Source of the DNA: Eggerthellaceae bacterium
GTDB lineage: Bacteria > Actinomycetota > Coriobacteriia > Coriobacteriales > Eggerthellaceae
NCBI GenBank assembly: GCA_017434045.1
Contig: JAFRGA010000007.1
Location: forward strand, 1 to 61,239
Direction: 5' to 3'
Length of the DNA stretch: 61,239 bases
Part shown: positions 43,483-51,623 of the stretch, in pieces
How positions within the stretch are numbered: position 1 is the stretch's first letter
How the letters are laid out: each line of letters begins with the position of its first letter
Translations under genes and position numbers: made by a program
Notes under the pieces: generated by a model
Told to the model about the DNA's origin: nothing
The model's input: the letters and a program-made list of their open reading frames with translations, nothing else
Database searches by the model: none

Positions 43483-44151
43483 GTGGGCGCGAAGACAACC
43501 ATATTGCTCGCTGACGATCACGCCTTGTACCGCGAGGGCGTGCGCGAGCTCATTGCCAAGTGGGACGATTTCGAGGTGGTGGGCGAGGTTCAAAATGGGC
43601 TCGAGGCTGTCGAGTTCTGCCGCGCGAATCCGCCCGGCATCGCGCTGCTCGACGTAAAGATGCCGCTCATGGACGGCGTAACCGCCTGCGGTGCCATCCA
43701 TCGCGAGAACCCCGGCATCGCAATCGTCATGCTGTCACTGTACTGTGACAGCGACCGTGTGCTGTCCGCCATCGCGAACGGCGCGCGCGGCTACCTTCTC
43801 AAGAGCATCTACGCCCGTGAGCTCCGAGACAGGCTGCAATCCGTCCTTGCCGACGGAGCAGTCCTGTCGGACGAGGCGGCTGCGGTGTGCTTCGAAGCCA
43901 TCAGGAAGCAGCGGTTCGCACCCGTGATGCAGGATGCCGACATGCAGCGCAAGCTCGACATGCTCACCGACCACGAGAAGGAACTGCTGCACCTCGTTGC
44001 GCTCGGGGCATCCAACAAGGAGATCGCAGAGCGCCTGTACATCGGCGAGAGCACCGTCAAGAAGCAGCTCAATGTCGTGACGACGAAGCTCGAACTCAAG
44101 AACCGCGTGCAAGCCGCGACGTTCGCGCTGCGCTCGGGGCTTGCCGAATAG
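43483..44151 (+). CDS. NarL/FixJ-type response regulator
   Basis: 222 aa. Receiver domain with acidic pocket LLADDHALYREG, phospho-acceptor Asp in IALLDVKMPLMDG, and LLKSIYARELRDRL. LuxR-type HTH at 155-215: LTDHEKELLHLVALGASNKE then STVKKQLNVVTTKLELKNRV. The GTG start at 43483 is preceded by GGGGGAAG. Pairs with the upstream kinase. Its position 240 bp before cluster A makes it the leading candidate regulator of that cluster. Confidence 0.9.
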   Translation: MGAKTTILLADDHALYREGVRELIAKWDDFEVVGEVQNGLEAVEFCRANPPGIALLDVKMPLMDGVTACGAIHRENPGIAIVMLSLYCDSDRVLSAIANGARGYLLKSIYARELRDRLQSVLADGAVLSDEAAAVCFEAIRKQRFAPVMQDADMQRKLDMLTDHEKELLHLVALGASNKEIAERLYIGESTVKKQLNVVTTKLELKNRVQAATFALRSGLAE

Positions 44152-44313
44152 ATGAGTCGGAGACACGCTCTCTAACTCATTCGGTTGCAGCCGAGCATCA
44201 GCACGCCCGAATGACCGAAGGTTACTCGACTATACCCGAACGTTCCCCTTTTTTGGATACAAAAGCCTCGGCAGGCATGTCCGTTCGTAGGTTTTGATAA
44301 AAACGCAGGTCAA

Positions 44314-44328
44314 ATAGCATGATGCTAT
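44314..44328. promoter_or_regulatory. 15-bp palindrome in the cluster A promoter
   Basis: ATAGCAT-G-ATGCTAT, 60 bp before the first gene of cluster A. A dyad of this size suits a NarL-type dimer. The leader also has an AGGGGCTT direct repeat at about 44337 and 44364. Confidence 0.5.
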
Positions 44329-44388
44329 ACCAAGCGAGGGGCTTGGCGATTCAGACCCCCACAAGGGGCTTCCCGAAAGGAGAGCATC

Positions 44389-44607
44389 ATGGCACTGTCG
44401 TTCGATTCGAAGCTGAAAGTGTTGGTGAAAGATCCCGAGGCTAGGGCAATTATCCAGAAGTACTGGCCAGATGTCGATCTCGACTCCCCCACGATCAAGA
44501 TTGCGTATGGCATGACGCTACGCAAATGCTGCTCGTTCCCCCAGATTGACATCGGAGACGAGGCCATCGCTCAGCTCGAGCAAGAAATCAACGCACTTGG
44601 CCACTAA
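44389..44607 (+). CDS. Small helical protein heading transhydroxylase cluster A
   Basis: 72 aa: LSFDSKLKVLVKDPEARAII, QKYWPDVDLDSPTIKIAYGM, CCSFPQIDIGDEAIAQLEQE. It resembles the small helical DUF1858-like domains that often accompany or are fused to redox enzymes, with one Cys-Cys pair. Strong site AAAGGAGAGC before the ATG. 63 bp, containing a hairpin, separate it from the alpha-subunit gene. Could be an accessory or assembly factor; function unproven. Confidence 0.7.
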   Translation: MALSFDSKLKVLVKDPEARAIIQKYWPDVDLDSPTIKIAYGMTLRKCCSFPQIDIGDEAIAQLEQEINALGH

Positions 44608-44628
44608 TCCGCTGGCTGAACTGAGGTC

Positions 44629-44649
44629 GGGCGCCGATTCGCGGCGCCC
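44629..44649 (+). promoter_or_regulatory. Intercistronic hairpin before the cluster A alpha subunit
   Basis: GGGCGCCG and CGGCGCCC flank ATTCG, followed by GTTTC. It may partially terminate, or stabilise the small upstream message. Confidence 0.5.
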
Positions 44650-44670
44650 GTTTCACGAGAGGGGTATTAT

Positions 44671-47286
44671 ATGAGCGACAAGACAATCGTTCGAGGCATC
44701 TCCTGCGGCGGCACCGGCGGTTCGCTTGCCCACATCGATTCCGATAACGGCAAGATAGTCCGCATCCGTCCGATGCGTTGGAACGAAAAATACACCGACG
44801 AGGAGTTGAAGACGCGCCTGTGGGAATTCGAGTCCCATGGGCTTACGCTGCGTCCGACCATGAAGACGACGCCGCCGTACTACGCATTCGGTTACAAGAA
44901 GCGCGTGTACTCCAAGAACCGCGTCATGTACCCGCTGAAGCGCGTCGACTGGGAGCCGGGTGGCGACCCCGAAAAGGTCAATGCGCAGAACCGCGGCAAA
45001 TCAAAGTTTGAGCGTATCAGCTGGGACGAAGCCGCTAAGATTATCGCTAGCGAGATGCGTCGCGTTTCCGAGAAGTACGGTCCGACGTCTATTTTCTGCA
45101 TCGGTGAGGATGGCCATAAGGAGTCCAAGGACATCCATTCCGGCGGCGGTTGGCATGCAAACCTCATGGACATGACCGTGGGCGACTTCACGCGCGAGGT
45201 GCGCACGCCCGACTCCGTCGAGGGCTGGTACTGGGGTTCTAAGCACATCTGGGGCCCAGGTCTGTACATGGGCCTCGGTATGATGGCGCCGTCGCAGAAC
45301 ATCATCAAAGACGTCTCCGACAACACCGAGATGATCGTGCTGCAGTCCGGTGACTGGGAGACCACCCAGAACTATGCGAGCCAGTACTGGTCGACCATCA
45401 TGCGTTTTTGGCTCGCCCAGGGCAAGGAATTCATCGTCATCGACCCGTTCTGCAACTACACGAGCGTATGCCATGACGAGATGAAGTGGATTCCCATCCT
45501 GCCGAACACCGACGCGGCGCTTGACTTCGCCATCATGTACGTGTGGCTGCAGGAGGGCACCTACGACAAAGACTACGTCGAGACGCACGTCGTCGGCTAC
45601 GAAGAGGTTTTCGACTACATCTTGGGACGCGGCCACGACGGCGTGGCGAAGACCCCTGCGTGGGCATCCGAGAAGACCGGTATTCCCGAGTGGACGATCA
45701 AGGCGCTGGCGCGCAAATGGGCGAAGAAGATTACGTCCATCGGCCATTACTGCGGCTGCCATATCCGCGGCCCCTACAGCCACGAACCCGCCCGCACCGA
45801 GGTCTACAAGTTGTGCATGCAGGGCATCGGCAAGCCGGGTATCCATCAGATCCACCTGCAGAGCTGGCAGACCGCCTGGCCGAAGTTCCTCGGCGGCGCA
45901 GTCGACCCTCAGCCTGCCATCCTGGGACAGCGCGCCCAGCAGTTCGTGCCCAAAGACCAGGAGATCCCGCGCACGATGGCGCACCATGCCATCCTGAACG
46001 GGAAGGCCGAATGGTGGGGCACCCCGCAGATCATCTACGCGCTGGCCGATGAGCAGTTCGAGAAGCACGAGTACCCCTCTACCGAGGAGGGCTGCGGCGC
46101 TCAGGTGCACATGGTGTGGTCCGAGAAGCCGTGCAACCAGGGTTGCTGGAACGGCGGCTTCCTGTTCCAGGACGCCATGCGCGACCCGTCCATCGAGTGC
46201 TTCATCACAAACCACCAGTGGATCGAGAACGACTCGCTGTTCGCCGACCTCATCCTGCCCGTGTCCACGTGCCTCGAGGAAATGGACGATGTGGGCTGCA
46301 GCCAGGGCGACTCCGTGACCAGCTGTGCTATCCAAGATGCCGCATCTGACAAGGTTGGCGAGTCTCTGAGCGACTACGAAATCGCCCAACGCGTCGGCGC
46401 CGAGTTCGGCGAGGATACGGTCACCATGCTTACGGCCGGCATGACCGTCGAGGAGTGGCTGCCCTACGTGTTCAACCAATCGGCAGTATCGAAGGAAATC
46501 TCGTTCGAAGAGTTCAAGGAGAAGGGCTACTACATTCCCGAGTTCCGCGAGGACTGGGATCAGCTGCCCAGCGGCCAAGCCGACTTCTACAACGATCCTG
46601 AGAACAATCCGCTCGACACCGAGACGGGCAAGATGGACTGGTGGTCGCAGCCGCTGGCCGATAACTTCCCCGACGATAAGGAACGCCCGCCCATGGCCGA
46701 ATGGATCGAGGGCGGCTCTGCGGAGGACGGATGGACGCATGACGAGTCGCCTTGGGGAGAGCGCGCGAAGAAGTACCCGCTCGTCTTCAACACCTGCCCG
46801 GGCCGCTGGCGCGTGCATGTGCAGGGCGACGACATCACCTGGCTGCGCGAGATTGAGACCTGCAAGGTCCGCGGTGCCGACGGTTACCTGTACGAGCCGC
46901 TGTGGTTGGCGCCCGAGGACGCCGAAGCGCGCGGAATCAAGAACGGCGATATCGTGAAGGTCATGAACGACCGCGGCACGATTCTGGGCGGTGCCCGCAT
47001 CTCCGAGCGCGTCATTCCCGGTTCGGCTTACATGAACAAGGGCTCGCGCTCCGATCCAATCGGACCGCATCTGGATCGCGGCGGTAGCACGAACCTGCTC
47101 TCGCCCGAGGGTCCCATCTCCAAGCATTGCTGGGGCTTCGTCGTCACCGGTTATTTGGTCGACGTCCAGAAGGTCGAAGAATCTGAGTGGGAAGCTTGGA
47201 AGAGCGAGTATCCCGAGGCGTTCGAGCGCGCATACGACCCGGCGGTCGGCCGCACGTACGATTCGTGGGTTGTCGAGGGGGAATAG
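44671..47286 (+). CDS. Molybdopterin oxidoreductase, pyrogallol hydroxytransferase alpha-subunit-like (cluster A)
   Basis: 871 aa, close in size to the Pelobacter acidigallici transhydroxylase large subunit. No Tat signal and no N-terminal Fe-S Cys motif, as in that enzyme, so it is cytoplasmic and relies on the beta subunit for electron carriers. Visible: IGEDGHKESKDIHSGGGWHA (His149), TPDSVEGWYWGSKHIWGPG (Asp181-Ser182, where the family has its Mo-ligand Ser), HMVWSEKPCNQGCWNGGFLF, and the C-terminal molydop-binding domain (RGIKNGDIVKVMNDRGTILG). Likely moves or removes hydroxyl groups on a polyphenol using bis-MGD molybdenum. Exact substrate unknown; catechol dehydroxylases are a related alternative. 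Confidence 0.85.
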   Translation: MSDKTIVRGISCGGTGGSLAHIDSDNGKIVRIRPMRWNEKYTDEELKTRLWEFESHGLTLRPTMKTTPPYYAFGYKKRVYSKNRVMYPLKRVDWEPGGDPEKVNAQNRGKSKFERISWDEAAKIIASEMRRVSEKYGPTSIFCIGEDGHKESKDIHSGGGWHANLMDMTVGDFTREVRTPDSVEGWYWGSKHIWGPGLYMGLGMMAPSQNIIKDVSDNTEMIVLQSGDWETTQNYASQYWSTIMRFWLAQGKEFIVIDPFCNYTSVCHDEMKWIPILPNTDAALDFAIMYVWLQEGTYDKDYVETHVVGYEEVFDYILGRGHDGVAKTPAWASEKTGIPEWTIKALARKWAKKITSIGHYCGCHIRGPYSHEPARTEVYKLCMQGIGKPGIHQIHLQSWQTAWPKFLGGAVDPQPAILGQRAQQFVPKDQEIPRTMAHHAILNGKAEWWGTPQIIYALADEQFEKHEYPSTEEGCGAQVHMVWSEKPCNQGCWNGGFLFQDAMRDPSIECFITNHQWIENDSLFADLILPVSTCLEEMDDVGCSQGDSVTSCAIQDAASDKVGESLSDYEIAQRVGAEFGEDTVTMLTAGMTVEEWLPYVFNQSAVSKEISFEEFKEKGYYIPEFREDWDQLPSGQADFYNDPENNPLDTETGKMDWWSQPLADNFPDDKERPPMAEWIEGGSAEDGWTHDESPWGERAKKYPLVFNTCPGRWRVHVQGDDITWLREIETCKVRGADGYLYEPLWLAPEDAEARGIKNGDIVKVMNDRGTILGGARISERVIPGSAYMNKGSRSDPIGPHLDRGGSTNLLSPEGPISKHCWGFVVTGYLVDVQKVEESEWEAWKSEYPEAFERAYDPAVGRTYDSWVVEGE

Positions 47287-47289
47287 AAG

Positions 47290-48093
47290 ATGAAGACGTT
47301 TTGCATCGATTTGAACGTGTGCACCGGCTGCCATGGCTGCCAGCTCGGGTGCAAGGACGAGCACTGCGGTAACTGCTGGCTGCCCTATGCGGCAGAACAG
47401 CCCGACACCGGCCAGTTCTGGATGAACGTGAAGCAGTACGAGCGCGGCCATCGCCCGCATGTGAAGGTGACCTACATCCCGACGCCGTGTCAGCGCTGCG
47501 AGGACGCGCCGTGCATGAAGGTCGCGAAAGATGGCGCGATGTACCGCCGCGACGACGGCATGCCCATCATCGATCCCGTAAAGTCGAAGGGCCAGCGCCA
47601 GATTGTCGACGCCTGCCCGTATGGTGCCATCTTCTGGAACGAGGAGCTCGAAATCCCGCAGAAGTGCACCGGTTGCGCGCATCTGCTCGACGGCAAGGAC
47701 CCGCTGATCAACGTGCCCCGTTGCTTCGACAACTGCCCGACGGGCGCCATCCAGTACGGCGAGGAAAGCGAGCTCGACCTCGAGGGAGCCGAGCTGCTGC
47801 ATCCCGAATACGGCACGAAGTCTCATGTGTGGTACAAGGGCCTGCCGAAGAAGTTCGTTGCCGGCATCGTGTACGACCCGATCGAGAAGGAAATCGTCGA
47901 GGGTGCGAAGTGCACGCTCGTCGGTCCAAGCGGTACGTTCACGGCTACGACCGACGACATGGGTGACTTCTGGCTGCGCGACCTGCCCGAGGACGACTGG
48001 ACGCTGACCATCGAGGGCATTGGCCGTACGAAGGTCATCGAAGTCTCCACGAAGACCGAGGATGTCGGTCTGGGTGACATCGCCTTGGCATAA
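47290..48093 (+). CDS. Fe-S beta subunit of the cluster A transhydroxylase-like enzyme
   Basis: 267 aa. Cys-rich ferredoxin domain: DLNVCTGCHGCQLGCKDEHC, PTPCQRCEDAPCMKVAKDGA, VDACPYGAIFWNEE, KCTGCAHLLDGKDPL and VPRCFDNCPTGAIQYGE, enough Cys for three [4Fe-4S] clusters. The C-terminal ~75 residues form a transthyretin/Cna-B-like beta sandwich (AKCTLVGPSGTFTATTDDMG; WTLTIEGIGRTKVIEV), the diagnostic extra domain of the pyrogallol transhydroxylase small subunit. Starts three bases after the alpha-subunit stop. Confidence 0.9.
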   Translation: MKTFCIDLNVCTGCHGCQLGCKDEHCGNCWLPYAAEQPDTGQFWMNVKQYERGHRPHVKVTYIPTPCQRCEDAPCMKVAKDGAMYRRDDGMPIIDPVKSKGQRQIVDACPYGAIFWNEELEIPQKCTGCAHLLDGKDPLINVPRCFDNCPTGAIQYGEESELDLEGAELLHPEYGTKSHVWYKGLPKKFVAGIVYDPIEKEIVEGAKCTLVGPSGTFTATTDDMGDFWLRDLPEDDWTLTIEGIGRTKVIEVSTKTEDVGLGDIALA

Positions 48094-48102
48094 CGATTCC
48101 AT

Positions 48103-48133
48103 CCGCCCCTGGGCATCATGAACCCGGGGGCGG
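48103..48133 (+). terminator. Intercistronic hairpin after the cluster A beta subunit
   Basis: CCGCCCCTGGG pairs with CCCGGGGGCGG around a 9-nt loop. No T tract, so it may be an mRNA-stability element rather than a terminator. Confidence 0.5.
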
Positions 48134-48163
48134 GCTGTTCATACGGTTAGGGAGGAGCGGAGT

Positions 48164-48523
48164 ATGGTGAACGCAGGGCACAAGGTGCGGGTGCGCATGA
48201 CCGCAGAGCTTGACGATGGCGAAAAGATCAACTTGGGCCTTGACGACAATGACGAGGCCGAATTCACGATGGGCCTCGGCGAGTTCCCGTCATACGCCGA
48301 GTCGCTCGTCGCGCGCATGGCTGTTGGGGAGACCACGGCTTGGAACACGCCTGCCGTGCGCGTGCTCGGGCCGAAGGCGCTCGGTCGCGACATCAAGTAC
48401 GAGCTGACGCTTTTGGCCGATTGCGGGCGTGCGGTATCGTCCGTTGCCCAGGAGCATGTTCACCACGAGCACGGCTGTTCGTGCGGCTGCGACAGGCTCC
48501 GCCGGTCGCTTGCGCAGGCGTAA
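48164..48523 (+). CDS. Short FKBP/SlyD-like protein with Cys-rich tail (cluster A)
   Basis: 119 aa. The N-terminal ~85 residues resemble a reduced FKBP fold (GHKVRVRMTAELDDGEKINL; FTMGLGEFPSYAESLVARMA; VGETTAWNTPA) lacking the insert-in-flap chaperone domain. The tail HVHHEHGCSCGCDRLRRSLA adds His and Cys. The cluster B homologue ends with the same GCSCG-x-LR-SLA pattern. GGGAGGAGCGGAG precedes the ATG. A role in folding or metal/cofactor delivery for the adjacent molybdoenzyme is inferred from context and the SlyD analogy; prolyl isomerase residues are not well conserved. Confidence 0.65.
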   Translation: MVNAGHKVRVRMTAELDDGEKINLGLDDNDEAEFTMGLGEFPSYAESLVARMAVGETTAWNTPAVRVLGPKALGRDIKYELTLLADCGRAVSSVAQEHVHHEHGCSCGCDRLRRSLAQA

Positions 48524-48569
48524 CGCCGTATCCGCAAAAGTTTCCGCAAAACCCGGAAAGGATAATCAC

Positions 48570-49346
48570 ATGGCAAAGGACATTCTGGACCTCACCGGCA
48601 AGGTGGCGTTCATCACGGGCGCGAGCAGCCGCGGCATCGGAAGCGGCTCCGCGAAGGTGCTCGCAGAGCACGGAGCGAAGGTGTTCCTGACGGCCCGTCG
48701 CGAGGAGCAGCTGCAAGAGCAGGTTGCGGCGATTAAGGAAGCTGGTGGAGATGCGGGCTACGCCGTGTGCGACGTAGCGGACCCCGAGCAGGTCGAGGCT
48801 GCGGTCGAAAAATGCATCGACGCTTTTGGGAGGCTCGACATCATGTTGCTCACGGCGGGCATCTCGGGCGACTATACGGATGACATCGACTTCGACCTCG
48901 AGGACTGGCGCGCCGTTCAAAGCATCAACCTCGACGGCGTATACCATGCCATGATGTACGGCTATCCCCACATGCTCGAGGCGGGCGGCGGCGTCATCAT
49001 CCCCGTCTTGTCCATGGCTGCGCTCAAAGTTGCCGGCGGGCTGCCGTACACGGCTACGAAGGGCGCGCTTTTGCGCATGGTGCCGTGGTGTGCCAAGAAC
49101 ATGGGTCCGAAGAACATTCGCGTGAACGGTATCGCACCGGGTCTGATCGACACCGATATGACGAACCCTCCTGGATGGGACACGACCGAGATGCTGCACA
49201 TCCCGGCTGCCCAGAAGGCGCCGCTTCGGCGCTGTGCCTCCATCGAGGACTGCGCGAACGCCGTTTTGTTCTTGGCTTCGGATGCGGCGCGCTGCATTAC
49301 CGGCCAGGTCATCGCCGTTGACGGCGGCGAGGCGATGATCGAGTAA
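48570..49346 (+). CDS. Short-chain dehydrogenase/reductase (cluster A)
   Basis: 258 aa. Nucleotide motif VAFITGASSRGIGSGSAKVL, LTARREE after beta 2 (basic residues suggest NADP(H)), LLTAGISGD in place of NNAG, catalytic Ser in VLSMAALKVAGGL with YTATKGALL, and IAPGLIDTDM. Phloroglucinol reductase of anaerobic phloroglucinol degraders is also an SDR, so an aromatic or dihydroaromatic polyol reductase is a reasonable inference; SDR sequence alone cannot prove it. GGAAAGGA precedes the ATG. Confidence 0.88.
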   Translation: MAKDILDLTGKVAFITGASSRGIGSGSAKVLAEHGAKVFLTARREEQLQEQVAAIKEAGGDAGYAVCDVADPEQVEAAVEKCIDAFGRLDIMLLTAGISGDYTDDIDFDLEDWRAVQSINLDGVYHAMMYGYPHMLEAGGGVIIPVLSMAALKVAGGLPYTATKGALLRMVPWCAKNMGPKNIRVNGIAPGLIDTDMTNPPGWDTTEMLHIPAAQKAPLRRCASIEDCANAVLFLASDAARCITGQVIAVDGGEAMIE

Positions 49347-49414
49347 CGGGACGCCGAAGCGGGCTTCATGCGACGAACCGGTAGGTTTCGTTTCGCGTTT
49401 CGTACGATCAGCTT

Positions 49415-49447
49415 AAGCCGAGCCCGCCGACGATGCGGACTCGGCTT
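49415..49447 (+). terminator. Hairpin between SDR and first VOC gene
   Basis: AAGCCGAGCCCGC pairs imperfectly with GCGGACTCGGCTT, followed by CTTT. Probable partial terminator within the cluster. Confidence 0.65.
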
Positions 49448-49471
49448 CTTTACTTCCGAGAGGAGATCACC

Positions 49472-49918
49472 ATGGGCATAATGGGCGACATCAATCAAAT
49501 AGGCATCGTGACGCCGGATATCGAGCGCACGATGGAAGAGTTCAAGAAGGTTGGCCTGGACGGTTGGTCGGAAGTGTACGTGAACACGCCCGACAAGTTC
49601 GAGGACATGGTTGCCGACGGCGAGCCGCGCGAGTACGCCTCGAAGTGCGCGAGCAACTTCGACCTGAACGTCGAGATAGAGCTCATCGAGCCGCTCGACG
49701 ACAACTCCGATTACGCTGCCTTCCTGAAGCGCAACGGCGGCAAGGCGGGCGTGCATCACCTGCGCGTCGACTTCGACGACATGGACGACGTGAAGGCCAC
49801 GGGAAAGAAGATGCTGTTGGCAGGTGTGCCAGCTGGCAGCGGAATGGCGTACGAGTACTACGATTTCACCGACGAGCTCGGCTTGGTGCTCGAGTACTTC
49901 CCGGTCGACCGAGATTAA
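49472..49918 (+). CDS. VOC (glyoxalase/epimerase-fold) protein 1
   Basis: 148 aa, two beta-alpha-beta-beta-beta modules. Candidate metal positions: NQIGIV (Gln where epimerases have His), VEIELIEP (Glu), GVHHLRVDF (His) and LVLEYF (Glu), so a divalent metal site is likely. Nearest familiar fold is methylmalonyl-CoA epimerase or glyoxalase I. Eleven bases separate it from the next VOC gene. Its role in the cluster is unknown: ring-product isomerisation or lyase chemistry are possibilities. Confidence 0.82.
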   Translation: MGIMGDINQIGIVTPDIERTMEEFKKVGLDGWSEVYVNTPDKFEDMVADGEPREYASKCASNFDLNVEIELIEPLDDNSDYAAFLKRNGGKAGVHHLRVDFDDMDDVKATGKKMLLAGVPAGSGMAYEYYDFTDELGLVLEYFPVDRD

Positions 49919-49928
49919 GGGGTTTGTC

Positions 49929-50540
49929 ATGGCGAAGGATTACACGGATTACTTCAAGGGGCGCGACTTCGTGCACCAGATCGGTTATTACTCACCCGAT
50001 GGCGAGCGTTTCGTCCGCGAGCACAACAAGCTGTTCGGGTCGGGGCCGTTCTTCACGACCGTCAACAAGTTTAACAAGATTATCTATCGCGGACGCGAGC
50101 TGGAGAAACCGTTCGAGCTGCGCGCGTACTACGGGGCATGGGGGAGCCACTCGGTCGAGGTCGTGCAGCAGCTGACGCCGGGTGATTCCATGTACACCGA
50201 TTTCAACGATATGGACAAGCCGGGCATCAACCATCTGCATATGTTCGTCGAGAGCCTGGAAGAGGCTAAGGAAGCGTGCGAAGCGTTGGGCATCCCGATC
50301 GTCGTTATCGGTTACAACGACCTGTCTGCGGCGCTTGCGAAGTGCGAGGCCATGGGCATCGACCCCGCGACGGTGGGCCTCGACGAGTCGAAGATCGGCT
50401 TCATGGTCGTCGATATGACGGCGGAGCTCGGCACGATGATGCAGCTCATCGACGGCGGTGCGAAGTTCATACACGACATGGTTATCGCGGCGGGCAAGGA
50501 TTGGGACGGTGAAACTGACCTCATCCGCCCGATGGGGTAA
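49929..50540 (+). CDS. VOC protein 2, extended
   Basis: 203 aa. VOC modules around FVHQIGYYSPDGERFVREHN, HSVEVVQQLTP, GINHLHMFVESLEEAKEACE and GTMMQLIDGG. The last metal ligand is Gln instead of Glu, and a ~20-residue insert (YNDLSAALAKCEAMGIDPAT) lies in the second module, so its chemistry may differ from VOC 1. AAGGGG precedes the ATG. Last gene of cluster A. Confidence 0.82.
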   Translation: MAKDYTDYFKGRDFVHQIGYYSPDGERFVREHNKLFGSGPFFTTVNKFNKIIYRGRELEKPFELRAYYGAWGSHSVEVVQQLTPGDSMYTDFNDMDKPGINHLHMFVESLEEAKEACEALGIPIVVIGYNDLSAALAKCEAMGIDPATVGLDESKIGFMVVDMTAELGTMMQLIDGGAKFIHDMVIAAGKDWDGETDLIRPMG

Positions 50541-50789
50541 ACAAGGAATTCCAACAGGAGAAAATCCCAGCTAACAAGCTCTCGTGGGGCAAGAGGGGGT
50601 GGGAGAGAAACCCCACTTGCCCTTGCCCCACCGCAAACATGCTTGCCTTGTTAGGGGGTTAGCCTAACTCGTCTGGAGCCGCCGCAGTGGTTCGGCTGCA
50701 CGCCAGACGACTTCTTCCCCTCGGGACAAAAGGGAGTATCCCCTTTGTCCCGAGGGCTTTCTCTCCGGGGAAAGAACTCCAGTTGCGCA
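50541..50789. repeat. Convergent intergenic region with a family-A palindrome
   Basis: 50722-50752 is a near-perfect copy (CGGGACAAAAGGGAGTATCC and on, closing GTCCCG). Other GC-rich inverted segments (GGGGCAAG and CTTGCCCC near 50586 and 50622) surround it. No gene. Confidence 0.65.
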
Positions 50790-50834
50790 GAAAACGCCCG
50801 AGGAAGGTACGATGCATACCGTTCGGGCGTTTTC
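50790..50834. terminator. Bidirectional terminator between clusters A and B
   Basis: GAAAACGCCCGA pairs with TTCGGGCGTTTTC around a ~20-nt loop, giving A and T tracts on both sides. Suits convergent transcription. Confidence 0.75.
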
Positions 50835-50905
50835 AGCTTAGCAAGCTACACGCTGTTGAGGACGGCGTCAATAACCTGCGTGTTGCACGGATTGCTTCCG
50901 AAGCG

Positions 50906-51568
50906 CTAACGCCAGTCCGCCGTCAGCTCGTCGATGATTTCCTGCACTGACTTGATCTCGTGAATATGGGTTATTCCGTTGCCCACCGAAACGTAACCGC
51001 GGTCCATATCGCCTTCGACCATGCCGATGCGCAGGTTCTCGAAACCGCCCATCTTGCGGCCGAGCTCCTCGTTAGAGGCTCCGGCCTTGTCCATGGTCAC
51101 GAGCTCGCGAGCCAAATCACCCGGATAGGAGCGGTAGTAGTCCGGCATCGTCCGGAACAGCAGCAGGTCGCGGGCGGTCGCGCCGAGCAGCGCCTCCTTC
51201 ACGTTCTGCGCCATGCGGGATTCCTTGCTCATCAGGAAGGCGGTGCCGCAGTAGACGCCCTCGGCGCCGAGGGCCAGCGCTGCGTTGAACGCCCGGCGGT
51301 CGGCAATACCGCCCGCAGCCATGACGGGAACGTTTTTCACGGCGTCTTTGATAAGCGGCACGATCGAGAACGTCCCGAGCGTCATGCCCGGAAGCGTGCC
51401 GCCCTCGTCGAAGCCGGTTGCGACGATGATGTCGGCGCCGGCGTCCTCGGCTGCGCGCGTATTCTCGGGTGTGGGGTTGAGGATGATCGGGCTAGAAGGC
51501 AAGCCGGCGCTCTGCTGGGAGCAGGATATTTCTGCGCTATGCACGATTGGCCAGATTCCGGACAACAC
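50906..51568 (-). pseudogene. N-terminally truncated nitronate monooxygenase-like FMN protein (cluster B)
   Basis: 220 codons, matching only the C-terminal half of NMO/FabK-like barrels: NTRAAEDAGADIIVATGFDE, AAGGIADRRAFNAALALGAE, GVYCGTAFLMSKESRMAQNV. Full-length members are 310-360 aa, and the missing ~120 residues carry the first FMN-binding strands. The usual EGGH is EGGT here. Just upstream the same strand encodes LRPVSELMG, a copy of the end of the VOC gene, so a deletion between duplicated VOC ends probably removed the N-terminal part. Probably non-functional. Confidence 0.75.
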
Positions 51569-51570
51569 GA

Positions 51571-51603
51571 GCGCCCCATCAGCTCAGAGACGGGGCGCAA
51601 GCA
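51571..51603 (-). pseudogene. Duplicate VOC 3' end (recombination scar)
   Basis: Minus strand reads LRPVSELMGR, nearly identical to the last residues of the intact VOC 3 protein (LRPISELMGR). The same bases form a hairpin (GCGCCCC and GGGGCGC). Confidence 0.6.
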
Positions 51604-51623
51604 AAAAGACGCAAACAAAATCA

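Noticed and set aside
45001..48102. A 1033-codon minus-strand open frame opposite the cluster A alpha and beta subunits
   Set aside because: Long antisense frame produced by high GC and codon bias; the + strand carries clear molybdoenzyme and ferredoxin motifs, and the antisense sequence has none.
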